Shown: piece after piece, positions 1 to 8,030 of the stretch
Position numbering within the stretch: the stretch's first letter is position 1
How the letters are laid out: each line of letters starts with the position of its first letter
Assembly (NCBI GenBank): GCA_029248745.1
Contig: JAQWIT010000013.1
Location: forward strand, 186,001-250,000
Source of the DNA: Gammaproteobacteria bacterium
Lineage (GTDB): Bacteria; Pseudomonadota; Gammaproteobacteria; Nitrosococcales; Methylophagaceae
Direction: 5' to 3'
DNA length: 64,000 nucleotides
Notes under the pieces: generated by a model
Database searches by the model: none
What the model was told of the DNA's origin: nothing
The model's input: the letters and a program-made list of their open reading frames with translations, nothing else
Translations under genes and position numbers: made by a program

Positions 1-186
1 CAGATCCAAAATTTCTTTATCATCAGGTGCGATATTTTCATATAAACTTTTATACCAATCTTGTCGGTTTGCTTGGGAGTCCAGACATAATAAACCACAG
101 AGTGCGCCTTGTAGTTCTGCTGCATTGGTGGGACCATCACCCTCGTTATTTTCGGGTGAAAGTGAGGGGAAGTATAGTTCTGACAT
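1..186 (-). CDS. UPF0149 family protein (YgfB-like), N-terminal part
   Basis: The reverse strand reads from an ATG at 186 to the window edge (62 codons, no stop), beginning MSELYFPSLSPENN. The stretch AAELQGALCGLLCLD matches the start of the UPF0149/YgfB family, which carries an LHGLLCG-like helix near its N-terminus. The position supports the call: in many gammaproteobacteria this gene is divergent from zapA, as here. The molecular role of the family is poorly defined. The C-terminal part lies outside the window, so completeness cannot be judged. Confidence 0.75.
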   Translation of the reverse strand, partial: MSELYFPSLSPENNEGDGPTNAAELQGALCGLLCLDSQANRQDWYKSLYENIAPDDKEILDL

Positions 187-228
187 TGTGATAGAGCTCA
201 AAGTTAAAAAAATGATCATGGACAATTG

Positions 229-258
229 TTGACCCAATCGCCAGAGCACGTCTATGAT
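229..258 (+). promoter_or_regulatory. Sigma-70-like promoter for the zapB-like/zapA/ssrS unit
   Basis: A -35 TTGACC (229-234) and a -10 TATGAT (253-258) are separated by 18 bases, each one mismatch from consensus. Transcription would begin near 265, about 30 bases before the ATG at 294. A perfect 7-base inverted repeat (CCCAATC at 233-239, GATTGGG at 256-262) overlaps both boxes and could be an operator. The promoter is a consensus match only. Confidence 0.5.
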
Positions 259-293
259 TGGGACTTATTTTTGTCGTTTAAGAATGCATAGTA

Positions 294-503
294 ATGGAAA
301 AAGACGATTTACAACAATTAGAAAAGCAAATAGATGATTTACTTAAAGTCAGCCGTCGCACGCGCGAAGAAAATATGTTGTTGAAGTCGCAACAGTCTGC
401 TTGGGTGACTGAGCGCGCTAAATTGGTGGAGCGTACGGAACTCGCTCGTAGTCGTATCGATAAGATGGTTGAACGTTTAAAAGAATTGGATAACGAGTTA
501 TGA
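294..503 (+). CDS. ZapB-like small coiled-coil protein (TIGR02449 type)
   Basis: A 69-residue, highly charged protein that is almost entirely predicted coiled coil, with heptad-like hydrophobic spacing in LEKQIDDLLKVSRRTREEN and further leucines to the end. It matches the small TIGR02449 family that sits directly before zapA in gammaproteobacteria and resembles the division protein ZapB. A role in Z-ring organisation is inferred from this similarity and context. The stop overlaps the zapA start (ATGA at 500-503), so the two are translationally coupled. No cysteines or membrane segment are present. Confidence 0.75.
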   Translation: MEKDDLQQLEKQIDDLLKVSRRTREENMLLKSQQSAWVTERAKLVERTELARSRIDKMVERLKELDNEL

Positions 504-805
504 GTTCACCTGTTGTGGTTAATATTCTAGGTAAGGAATATCAAGTCGCTTGCCCGGAGGAAGAAAAGTCTGCGCTGATTGCATCTGCGGAGATGTTGCA
601 TGACAGCATGGAACAAATTCGAGGTACCGGAAAAGTGGTCGGTTTAGACCGCATTGCTGTGATGGCTGCGCTCAATATTGCACATGAATTGATTGGACTC
701 AAGGATCAAGAAGGCGAAGCTAATCCTGAGACAACAGAAAAACTTTTGTCTATGAAAGAAAAAGTTAACGCATTTTTACGAGAAGAGCGGCAGCTGGATC
801 TTTAA
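500..805 (+). CDS. zapA: Cell division protein ZapA
   Basis: This 101-residue protein has the usual ZapA length and plan. An N-terminal globular part contains VVNILGKEYQVACPEEEKSAL, followed by MHDSMEQIR and the conserved DRIAVMAALNIAHELI helix. The end is a charged coiled coil. ZapA binds FtsZ in the cytoplasm and cross-links protofilaments in the Z-ring. The start ATG overlaps the upstream stop by 4 bases. 6S RNA follows about 70 bases downstream, the classic gammaproteobacterial order zapA-ssrS. Confidence 0.92.
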   Translation: MSSPVVVNILGKEYQVACPEEEKSALIASAEMLHDSMEQIRGTGKVVGLDRIAVMAALNIAHELIGLKDQEGEANPETTEKLLSMKEKVNAFLREERQLDL

Positions 806-836
806 AAAAACGCTGACAGTGTTGCTAAAAAAACCT

Positions 837-863
837 TTGCATGTTGTCAAATAGGCGTATGAT
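837..863 (+). promoter_or_regulatory. Putative promoter of 6S RNA
   Basis: TATGAT at 858-863 is a good -10 box placed 9-10 bases before the predicted 5' end of 6S RNA. The best -35 is TTGCAT at 837-842 with a short 15-base spacer, so this half is weak. 6S RNA may also be processed from the zapA transcript. Confidence 0.35.
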
Positions 864-872
864 CTTGATTTA

Positions 873-1045
873 AGTTCTGCGGTGTTCGGCAGCGTCTAGC
901 GTGTCTTGAGCCGATAAGCAAATGCTTCGGAAACTAATATTGAGATGGTGTGCAGGCTCGCAAGACGAGAAGCCCAATTGTTAATAGAGGTCTCCACTTG
1001 AACCTCCTGGTTCAAGAACCCCGATCGCACCGGCACTGTGGAACT
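873..1045 (+). ncRNA. ssrS: 6S RNA
   Basis: The region directly after zapA folds as 6S RNA. Its 5' end AGTTCTGCGGTG (873-884) pairs over 12 positions, including G-U pairs, with CACTGTGGAACT (1034-1045), forming the closing stem. Inside are recognisable 6S landmarks: TGAGCCGATA, CGAGAAGCC, and CCACTTGAACCTCCTGGTTCAAG, which forms the hairpin seen in Escherichia coli 6S. The length, about 173 nt, is close to the 184 nt of E. coli. 6S RNA binds sigma-70 RNA polymerase and damps transcription in stationary phase. The fau (ygfA) gene that commonly follows is absent here. Confidence 0.9.
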
Positions 1046-1146
1046 ATTTATTTCTTAATTTTCTCCCCATGCTGCTACATATTCAGTATTCCCCTTGAAC
1101 GTGTTGTCTGTTTTAATAACAGTGCATTTTGCGTTATTCAGGGAAT

Positions 1147-1914
1147 ATGATGTTCAAGCCGCTCTTCTTTTGTTTTAGTTTATTTTCGTTACTTGTTTTC
1201 CCATCTGTTCAGGCAGTGGAGCTTGAAGTGGATCGTGTTAAAACGTTATTGAATGCTGTCGATGACTTGTGGCGAGGAGAGTCTTCTTATGCCGTGACAA
1301 CAATGTACGTCAAAACAGCAAATTACGCCCGCACGATGAAAATGGAAGGTTGGTCTAAGGGCAAAGAAAAGACGTTATTTCGCGTCGTGAAGCCATTACG
1401 CGAAAAAGGCACATCGACCTTAAAGTCAGATAACCATGTCTATACTTATTTACCTAAAACTGATCGCACGATTAAGCTTACCAGTGGCATGATGATGGGA
1501 TCCTGGATGGGTAGTCATTTGACCAATGATGATTTGGTGAAAGAAGCCCGTTTAGAAGAAGATTACACTGCCGAAATTAGCTTTGAAGGTGAACGCGATG
1601 GTCAGCGGATTATCGAGTTTACCTTGGTTCCAAAACTAGATGCTGCCGTGGTGTGGGGAAAATTAGAACTGACTATTCTAGCGGACGGTCATATTCCTGT
1701 TGTCGAGTCCTACTATGATGAGGATATGGTATTGGCTCGAACGATTCGTTTTACGGATATTCAGCAATTAGGCGGCAGATTACGACCAGCTGTATTGCGA
1801 GTTGTCCCTGCAGACAAGCCAGACGAATATACCGAGTTTGTTTATGAAAAATTGTCTTTGAATGTAAAGTTAAAAGACGGCCTATTTTCCCTATCTAGTT
1901 TGAAAAAGCGTTAA
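1147..1914 (+). CDS. LolA-like periplasmic outer-membrane lipoprotein-sorting protein
   Basis: This 255-residue protein begins with a clear signal peptide (MMFKPLFFCFSLFSLLVF, cleavage near VQA-VE). The mature part resembles the LolA_like (Pfam 17131 type) fold found next to lipid or lipoprotein exporters: WSKGKEKTLFRVVKPLREKGTSTLK, then YTYLPKTDRTIKL and MMMGSWMGSHLTNDDLV. The ATG at 1147 is preferred over 1129 because it puts the signal peptide first and follows AGGGA. It opens a five-gene operon with two FtsX-type permeases, an ATPase and a beta-barrel protein. A periplasmic carrier role for a hydrophobic substrate is inference; the substrate is unknown. Confidence 0.75.
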   Translation: MMFKPLFFCFSLFSLLVFPSVQAVELEVDRVKTLLNAVDDLWRGESSYAVTTMYVKTANYARTMKMEGWSKGKEKTLFRVVKPLREKGTSTLKSDNHVYTYLPKTDRTIKLTSGMMMGSWMGSHLTNDDLVKEARLEEDYTAEISFEGERDGQRIIEFTLVPKLDAAVVWGKLELTILADGHIPVVESYYDEDMVLARTIRFTDIQQLGGRLRPAVLRVVPADKPDEYTEFVYEKLSLNVKLKDGLFSLSSLKKR

Positions 1915-1923
1915 GCGCACATT

Positions 1924-3147
1924 ATGAATCTATTCACGCTGGCTTCAAGGAATGTTTATCGCCATCGTCACCGAAGTATTGTGACGACATTAGCGATGGC
2001 ATTCGCTTGTACGATGATGATTGTTTTTGCAGCTCTGATGGATGGTTTCACGATAGGCAGTGAACGCAATGTGGTGTCGATGAATACAGGCGATATTCAG
2101 ATCCATCAGCCGGATTATCGTGATGATCCTGATATTTATAGCCTTATTGAACAGGCTGGTGCCATTGTTGAACAGCACCAACAACTTGGGTTTTATGCAA
2201 CAGTACGATTATTTGCTTATGGTTTGATGGCCAGTGATGAGAGTTCATCAGGTGTGCAATTACGTGGCATTGAGTTAGAGACTGAGCCGACAGTAACCGA
2301 TATTGATCAACATGTGATGACAGGTCAGTGGTTATCTGGTGATGACCCTCATGGTGTTGTGATTGGAAAGAAATTATCTAAATTATTAGATGTGAGTTTA
2401 GGCGACGAATTAATTTTTGTTGGTCAGACTGCGGATGGTTATATGGCCAATGATCGCTTTGAGATCCGAGGCATTTTGAAATCAGTGTCAGCAGCCATTG
2501 ATAATGGCGGTGTGTTTATGAGCAATACCATGCTGCGTGAGCTGATTACCCTGCCAAAAGGGGCACATGAGATTGTCTTAATGAGACATGATCGCACTAC
2601 GGATTTAGCAGCAGTGACAGCGCAAGTGAAAAGCCGAGTGGGTGAACAGTTAGAGGTGATGAATTGGCAGCAATTGATGCCAATTATCAACCGCTTTATA
2701 GAAACGGCCCATCTGCAAACACTGATCATGATGATCTTTACTTATATTGCTGTTGGTTCGGTGGTGTTAAATGCGATGTTGATGAGTGTGTTTGAACGGA
2801 TTCATGAATTTGGCATTATGAAAGCGATTGGGGTAAAGCCGCAGCAATTAATTGTGTTGATTTATATAGAAATGTTCATTCAAACGTTTTTAGCAGTGTT
2901 ACTGGCTTTAGGAGCGGGCAGCGTTCTGTCTTGGTATATACAAGAAAATGGGCTTGATATGTCTTCATTAGCCGATGGTATTTCGTTTGCGGGGCTGGCC
3001 TTTGACCCGGTTTGGTATGCGGCACTGACATCCAATGCGTTGATGATGCCTTCTGTGTTCTTATTTATCATCGCAGCGATTGCGGTGATTTATCCGGCTA
3101 TCAAAGTGGCTGTGATTCAACCTGTCGAAGCGATCCATCATCAATGA
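1924..3147 (+). CDS. ABC transporter permease, FtsX/MacB family (LolE-like), first of two
   Basis: This 407-residue inner-membrane protein has the type VII ABC permease plan. It has one N-terminal transmembrane helix (about residues 15-38), a large periplasmic domain (about 40-260) and three C-terminal helices (about 266-290, 311-335, 375-397). The conserved FtsX signature appears as NAMLMSVFERIHEFGIMKAIG. Such permeases work as mechanotransmission devices rather than moving substrate through a pore. The next permease overlaps its stop by ATGA. It likely forms a heterodimer with that protein, powered by the ATPase at 4379. Confidence 0.85.
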   Translation: MNLFTLASRNVYRHRHRSIVTTLAMAFACTMMIVFAALMDGFTIGSERNVVSMNTGDIQIHQPDYRDDPDIYSLIEQAGAIVEQHQQLGFYATVRLFAYGLMASDESSSGVQLRGIELETEPTVTDIDQHVMTGQWLSGDDPHGVVIGKKLSKLLDVSLGDELIFVGQTADGYMANDRFEIRGILKSVSAAIDNGGVFMSNTMLRELITLPKGAHEIVLMRHDRTTDLAAVTAQVKSRVGEQLEVMNWQQLMPIINRFIETAHLQTLIMMIFTYIAVGSVVLNAMLMSVFERIHEFGIMKAIGVKPQQLIVLIYIEMFIQTFLAVLLALGAGSVLSWYIQENGLDMSSLADGISFAGLAFDPVWYAALTSNALMMPSVFLFIIAAIAVIYPAIKVAVIQPVEAIHHQ

Positions 3148-4382
3148 AATTGAATCTACTAGCCTGGCGTAATTTGTGGCGGCATAAGCGGCGGACTTTA
3201 ATCACGGCATCATCGATTGCCTTTGGGGTCTTGTTGTCAGTGACATTTACCGGTGCAGGGGATTACTTCTATACCCGAATGATTGATGCGGGTGCCAAGA
3301 TGGGTATGGGGCATATAACTGTCGCAGCGCGGGATTATAATCGTGCGCCGAGTAGTCAAAAGCGTTTACAGTCGGCAAATCAACACCAAGCAACATTACG
3401 TGAGTTACCTGAAGTGAGCTCGGTCATTGCACGGATTCAGGGGCAGGCTATGTTTGCCAGTGCGAGAAAAAGCGTCGGCGGGACGTTTATAGCGATTGAT
3501 CCCGCTCAAGAAACGGCCAGTAATAATTTGTTTATTCAGTGCTTAGTTGAAGGCAAAATGTTGGAGACAGTGTCAGACAAAGGCATCGTGATGGGTGTTG
3601 ATTTAGCCCGGAAACTACAGCTCAGTTTAGGTAAAAAAGTGGTGTACACAACGACTGATGTGAATGGCGATATTGTCAGTGCGATAGCGCGTGTTAGTGG
3701 CTTATTTAGGACGGGCGTATCAGAAGTTGATGGTGGACTGGCATTATTGCCTTTGCAGAGCGTACAAACTGTTTTGGGTTACGAATCAGATGAAGTGAGT
3801 TTTATTGCGGTTAATTTGCATGACCAAAGGGCGAGTCATGTATTAAGAGATAGTCTACAACAGCAAGCAGCGTTTCAAGATATGGAAGTGTTGAATTGGC
3901 AGCAGACTCAGCCAGATTTAGCGGGCATGATTGCAGTCGATAAAAGTGCAAACAAAATCAGTCAGTTATTGATTGCCTTGCTTATTTCTGCAGGGATTAT
4001 TAATACTATGTTAATGAGTGTATTAGAGCGAATTCGCGAATTTGGCGTAATGATGGCACTGGGTATGTCACCACGTCATTTGTTCGGTTTAGTGATGTTG
4101 GAATCATTTTGGCTGGCAGTGACTGGCTTGATTATCGGGATTATTATTACCATTCCTTGGTATTTGTATATGTTTGAGACAGGTCTTGATTTAACCTCGG
4201 CTTATGGCGATGATTTTAGTTTTGGTGGTGTCCTGCTTGATACGGTATTCAAAATCCGTTTGTTTAAAGAAAGTGTAGTGGGCATCTTAATTGGCTTATT
4301 CAGTTTGGCACTGATTGCAGGTGCCTACCCGGCATGGCGAGCGAGCCGTATTCCTCCTGTTGAGGGTTTAAAAGCATTATGA
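3144..4382 (+). CDS. ABC transporter permease, FtsX/MacB family, second of two
   Basis: A 412-residue paralogue of the preceding permease. It starts at the ATG at 3144 that overlaps the upstream TGA; longer in-frame starts run inside the first permease and are not credible. It has an N-terminal transmembrane helix (LITASSIAFGVLLSVTF), a periplasmic domain, and three C-terminal helices with the signature NTMLMSVLERIREFGVMMALG. The ATPase gene overlaps its stop (ATGA at 4379-4382). Two different permeases plus one ATPase mirrors LolC/LolE/LolD, but the fusion partners here (LolA-like protein, beta-barrel) differ from canonical lol loci. Confidence 0.85.
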   Translation: MKLNLLAWRNLWRHKRRTLITASSIAFGVLLSVTFTGAGDYFYTRMIDAGAKMGMGHITVAARDYNRAPSSQKRLQSANQHQATLRELPEVSSVIARIQGQAMFASARKSVGGTFIAIDPAQETASNNLFIQCLVEGKMLETVSDKGIVMGVDLARKLQLSLGKKVVYTTTDVNGDIVSAIARVSGLFRTGVSEVDGGLALLPLQSVQTVLGYESDEVSFIAVNLHDQRASHVLRDSLQQQAAFQDMEVLNWQQTQPDLAGMIAVDKSANKISQLLIALLISAGIINTMLMSVLERIREFGVMMALGMSPRHLFGLVMLESFWLAVTGLIIGIIITIPWYLYMFETGLDLTSAYGDDFSFGGVLLDTVFKIRLFKESVVGILIGLFSLALIAGAYPAWRASRIPPVEGLKAL

Positions 4383-5071
4383 GTTCTATTGTTGAGTTAC
4401 GGCAGCTACATAAACATTATCAGCAAGGTGAGCTTGAAGTGAAAGCGGTAAATGATGTGTCTCTCACTATCGAAAAAGGCGATTTTGCGGCGTTATGTGG
4501 CCCCTCAGGCTCAGGTAAAACCAGTATTTTAAATTTGATTGGTGGTTTGGACTCTGTGACATCGGGTCAGGTGTTATTAGAAGGCACTGATTTGTCCACG
4601 TTGGATAATAGCGAACTGGCTGATATTCGTAAAAGAAGAATCGGTTTTGTTTTCCAAGCCTATAACTTGATTCCTGTGATGACTGCTTATGAAAATGCGG
4701 CCTTTGTATTGGACTTGCAAGGGATGGATGACAAGACAAAGCACCAACGCGTAATGAAAACATTAGCTGATGTTGGACTAACTGGGTTGGAAGATCGGCG
4801 GCCTGATCAAATGTCAGGTGGACAGCAACAACGCGTGGCAATAGCACGCGCGATTGTGACAGAGGCTGCGATTGTCTTAGCCGATGAGCCGACTGCCAAT
4901 GTTGACTCGAAAACAGCAGAATCGCTATTAGATTTGATGCAGAAATTAAATCGTGAACAAGGTGTCACTTTTCTGTTTTCCACCCATGATCAACAAGTGA
5001 TGGATAGAGCCGAACATATCATCCATATCCTTGACGGCAAAGTTGAGCTGGATAAACGTAAGGCGACATGA
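4379..5071 (+). CDS. ABC transporter ATP-binding protein (LolD/MacB type)
   Basis: A 230-residue cytoplasmic ATPase with all catalytic motifs: Walker A GPSGSGKTS (about residues 41-49), Q-loop in GFVFQAYNLIPVMT, signature MSGGQQQR (about 145-152), Walker B IVLADEPTA and the switch His in FSTHD. The sequence GFVFQAYNLIP and the length are typical of the LolD/MacB/FtsE group that pairs with FtsX-type permeases. It overlaps both neighbours by 4 bases, so stoichiometric expression is likely. It should energise the two permeases encoded upstream. Confidence 0.9.
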   Translation: MSSIVELRQLHKHYQQGELEVKAVNDVSLTIEKGDFAALCGPSGSGKTSILNLIGGLDSVTSGQVLLEGTDLSTLDNSELADIRKRRIGFVFQAYNLIPVMTAYENAAFVLDLQGMDDKTKHQRVMKTLADVGLTGLEDRRPDQMSGGQQQRVAIARAIVTEAAIVLADEPTANVDSKTAESLLDLMQKLNREQGVTFLFSTHDQQVMDRAEHIIHILDGKVELDKRKAT

Positions 5072-6312
5072 AGTCGATTTTACTCTGGCACCTTTTAAGT
5101 CGGTGCGTCATTATCGTTACAATTTGTTTGGTTCCTATTACCTCGTATGCCTTTTATCCATGGCAAAATGAAGGAAAAGAGCTTGCGTTACGCGGTTTTG
5201 TGCGTGGCACTGGTTTAGCTGCCAACAATCCTAATGATGATTTTTTATTTGAGCAAGATGATGTATTGAGCACGGGTGTCCTTGGTCGTTTAATGTTGGA
5301 TATTGAATGGTCGAGACTCAGTGCAGAAATGCATGTGGTACAGAGTGTTTTGGGGGATGAGTTGCGAACTGGCGGAAGCCGATTTGCATCGTTAATTGAT
5401 GTTGAACGCAGCGATGGATTGCATTGGCGTTATGGAAATGGCCATGCTGATTTAGTCATTGACCGCTTGAATATTCAATGTGAGAGTGATGACTTTCGCT
5501 TAAAGTTAGGTAGGCAGCCAATTAATTTAGCGACCACCTTTTATTTCACGCCTAATGATTTTTTCGCGCCGTTTGCCGCTCAGGCCTTTTTCAGGACTTA
5601 TAAACCGGGTGTTGATGCCGCGCATTTTGACTGGCAGTGGAGTGAATACTCTCAGTTATCATTAATAGCCGTAATGGATTATGAATCAGAGTTGGGTCAG
5701 CCAACAGGCTGGCGGACATCACCCGACTGGTCTGAGACAGCTTATTTAGCCCGAGCGTCGACGTTAACTGATAATTTTGAGTTTGGGTTAGTGGCTGCCA
5801 ACGTGTCAGGTGATGATATTGTTGGTTTTTATTTTCAAGGTGAAATATTTCATTGGTTTGGTTTACGAGGAGAAGGTCATCTTAGATTTGCAGATGAAGC
5901 CAATATAGATCGAGATGCCCAGTTTTCAGTAGCGATGGACAAACGTTTTCAAAATACCCTGACGTTACGATTAGAACATTTTTACCAACGTCTTGGCGCG
6001 AATGACAGTGATGACTATAGGTTGAATGTCCAAGCTAACAACGATCAGTTTTATTTAGCCAGAAATTATACGGCTGTTGGTGCAAGTTATGAATTCACGC
6101 CTTTATGGTTCGGTGATGCGGTTTACTTGTTTAACCATCAGGATGCATCGAAGTTACTAGCGCTCTATTCGACTTATTCTTTATCAGATGAATCTGAGTT
6201 GTCGGTTGGGGTGAATATCCCGATGGGGAAACAACCAGAGTTTGGGAGATTAAAATCAGAGTTTGGGAGTTTCCCACACTCAGTAACGATGGAATATAGG
6301 GTTTATTTTTGA
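5068..6312 (+). CDS. Predicted outer-membrane beta-barrel protein of the ABC operon
   Basis: This 414-residue protein starts with a signal peptide (hydrophobic stretch CVIIVTICLVPITSYA, cleavage near SYA-FYPW). The rest is rich in alternating aromatic/polar strands, for example LRLEHFYQRLGA and FYLARNYTAVGASYEF, and ends in a barrel-like strand VTMEYRVYF with terminal Phe. That pattern fits an outer-membrane barrel exported through BAM. I do not recognise a specific family. Its start overlaps the ATPase stop (ATGA at 5068-5071), so it is part of the same operon. This suggests a trans-envelope pathway from inner-membrane permease through a LolA-like carrier to an outer-membrane partner. Confidence 0.65.
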   Translation: MKSILLWHLLSRCVIIVTICLVPITSYAFYPWQNEGKELALRGFVRGTGLAANNPNDDFLFEQDDVLSTGVLGRLMLDIEWSRLSAEMHVVQSVLGDELRTGGSRFASLIDVERSDGLHWRYGNGHADLVIDRLNIQCESDDFRLKLGRQPINLATTFYFTPNDFFAPFAAQAFFRTYKPGVDAAHFDWQWSEYSQLSLIAVMDYESELGQPTGWRTSPDWSETAYLARASTLTDNFEFGLVAANVSGDDIVGFYFQGEIFHWFGLRGEGHLRFADEANIDRDAQFSVAMDKRFQNTLTLRLEHFYQRLGANDSDDYRLNVQANNDQFYLARNYTAVGASYEFTPLWFGDAVYLFNHQDASKLLALYSTYSLSDESELSVGVNIPMGKQPEFGRLKSEFGSFPHSVTMEYRVYF

Positions 6313-6400
6313 TTGTGGAATAACTGGGATAGAATCTTAGTTAATGAAATATAAAGGGTTAATGGGTTTTCGTTTCAGAGTAATGACAAGGAGTTAGTTT

Positions 6401-6600
6401 CACACCTTGAATACTGAAGAAAAAAACAGCGATTGTGATTGCCCACCGTTTGCAAACAGTGTTAAAGACGGATCGGATTATTGTGATGGATAAAGGCCGG
6501 ATTATTGGGCAAGGTAAATCATCAGCAATTATTGGCACTAGAAGGTAAATATTTTGAGATGTGGCAACATCAAAGTGGTGGTTTTTTACCTCAAGAATGA
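6401..6600 (+). pseudogene. Remnant of an ABC exporter ATPase C-terminus
   Basis: In one frame the DNA reads KTAIVIAHRLQTVLKTDRII then VMDKGRIIGQGK. This is the H-loop and C-terminal part of an exporter-type ABC ATPase (MsbA/HlyB/Atm1 class). After one extra base near 6515 the reading continues in the next frame as HQQLLALEGKYFEMWQHQ and ends SGGFLPQE at the TGA at 6598. Walker A, signature and all membrane parts are missing. It is therefore both 5'-truncated and frameshifted. No matching upstream portion is visible between 6313 and 6400, which otherwise holds nothing I recognise. Confidence 0.8.
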
Positions 6601-6629
6601 TGTGAGTCTTGTTTGGAGAATAGAGTTAG

Positions 6630-6827
6630 ATGACTTCGTTGAATGAACAAATCATTAGCTGTCCTTATTGTGGTGAACAGCTAGATGTACTGATAGACGT
6701 AGAAGAAGCGGGACAGCAGTATATTGAAGATTGTCAAGTGTGCTGTTGCCCGATTGTATTCGTTATTAGTGCGGAGCTTGATGGTGAATTATCTGTGTCA
6801 GTACATGCTGAGAATGAGTCTTTTTGA
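6630..6827 (+). CDS. CPXCG motif-containing cysteine-rich protein
   Basis: A 65-residue protein with two cysteine pairs, SCPYCGEQ near residue 11 and the run CQVCCCP near residue 36, spaced as in the small CPXCG zinc-ribbon family (Pfam Cys_rich_CPXG). The rest is acidic. It probably binds one zinc ion. Members of this family are widespread in gammaproteobacteria and have no established function. A GGAGA ribosome binding site precedes the ATG at 6630. It is intact although flanked by two pseudogenes. Confidence 0.85.
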   Translation: MTSLNEQIISCPYCGEQLDVLIDVEEAGQQYIEDCQVCCCPIVFVISAELDGELSVSVHAENESF

Positions 6828-6906
6828 TTGTGTATTCATGCTTCATTCAGACGATGAAGTATATTATTTTTCGTGATTATTATTAATTTTGGGACGATGT
6901 ATACAA

Positions 6907-7548
6907 ATGCAATTTAAATCTTTGTGCTTTGTTGTATTGGCTTTGCTTTTTACGGGATGCTCGAGCACTTATTATTCTGCGATGGAAAAAGTCGGGGTAC
7001 ATAAGCGGGATATCATGATTGATCGCATTATGGATGCTGAGACTTCTCAGCAAGCGGCACAGTAACAGTCTAAGCCAGAACTGGAAGAGTTAACATTCTT
7101 GATACATTTTGATGGTGGTGAGTTAGAGCAAAAATATCAAGCTGTCGAGGCACAGTATGAAGCCAGCCATGCTGCTGCAGATGATGTGAGTAAGCGGATT
7201 GATAAAATTGAAAATGTGGCTGAGGCTTTGTTTGAGGAATGGCAATCATAAATAGAATTGATCTCAAACTCTAATTACCGTCGTCAAAGTAGGGCTAAAT
7301 TGCAAGAGACGAAAATGCGATATAGCATTTTGATTAATTCAATGCATAAAGCTGAAGAGAAAATGGCACTGATTTTGACAGCGTTGCAAGATAATACTCT
7401 GTTTTTAAAGCATAACTTGAATGCTAAGGCTATTGACGCATTTCAAGGTGAAATGCAGGCAATTGAGCGAGATATTGATGTGTTGATTAGATATATAAAT
7501 GCCGCTATTACTCAGTCACAACAATTTATCGATTTGTCACAAAATTAA
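6907..7548 (+). pseudogene. DUF2959 lipoprotein gene with two in-frame stop codons
   Basis: A single frame from the ATG at 6907 to the TAA at 7546 encodes about 213 residues of a DUF2959 protein, the normal family length. It opens with a lipoprotein signal (LCFVVLALLFTGCSST), then STYYSAMEKVGVHKRDIM and IHFDGGELEQKYQAVEAQYE, and continues with NYRRQSRAKLQETKMRY and FLKHNLNAKAIDAFQGEM. Two TAA codons, at 7063-7065 (after AAQ) and 7249-7251 (after EEWQS), interrupt it. Relatives usually have Glu at these places, so one base change each would explain them. There is no frameshift. The last third (7258-7548) could start at a TTG but would lack the signal peptide. Confidence 0.85.
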
Positions 7549-7551
7549 AGC

Positions 7552-8030
7552 TTAATTGTCATCATTTGAGGCTATCGGTTCATTGCTGATAGTGTCACCA
7601 ACAGGGGTGGCGAAGGCATCTGAAATAAGCCCGGTGATATTGTCTCCGTTGAGCGTCTTGAGAAAGGCAACCAAATCATCACTTTCTTTTTCAGTCAGGC
7701 CTAAGGGCTTGATGATCGGGGATTGGGTTACATTGGGGAAGCCGTTTTCATTGTGGCTGATACCGCCTTGGTTATAAAAAGCGATGACTTCTTTGAGACT
7801 GTGCACTGTACCGTCGTGCATATAGGGCCCGGTTAAGGCGACATTGCGTAATGACGGAGTGCGGTATTTCCATCTGTCGTCAGGGTTTTGGGTGATTTCG
7901 TACTGACCTACATCCGGCAATGGCGTTAGAGCGACTGTTTTCCGAAAAGCTTGGGAGATTTTCATATATAAACCGGGTGCGACCAGCGTGGTTTCTTGTT
8001 CTGGGAAAGCGACGGTCATTGGTATTGGCG
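7552..8030 (-). pseudogene. C-terminal fragment of a di-haem cytochrome c peroxidase/MauG-type protein
   Basis: The minus strand encodes DDRWKYRTPSLRNVALTGPY followed by MHDGTVHSLKEVIAFYNQGG and a final LTEKESDDLVAFLKTLNG. This is the C-terminal haem domain region of bacterial di-haem peroxidases, including the distal Met of the MHDG motif. Both CXXCH haem-binding motifs and the signal peptide are missing, so it cannot be functional. At about 8030 the reading runs directly into the remains of ogt, which shows a deletion fused two dead genes. The possible GTG start at 8037 is not credible. Confidence 0.8.

Noticed and set aside
950-1150. Open reading frame of 66 codons over the 6S RNA region
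   Set aside because: It overlaps the closing stem of 6S RNA, has no homology or ribosome binding site, and ends inside the next gene.
4467-4847. 126-codon minus-strand frame inside the ABC ATPase
   Set aside because: It is antisense to Walker A and signature motifs of a clearly real gene and shows no protein-like features.
6907-7548. Idea that TAA is read as sense (recoding) in this organism
   Set aside because: Many intact genes here end in TAA (carA, carB, greA, ftsH, fusA), so a genome-wide reassignment is excluded.
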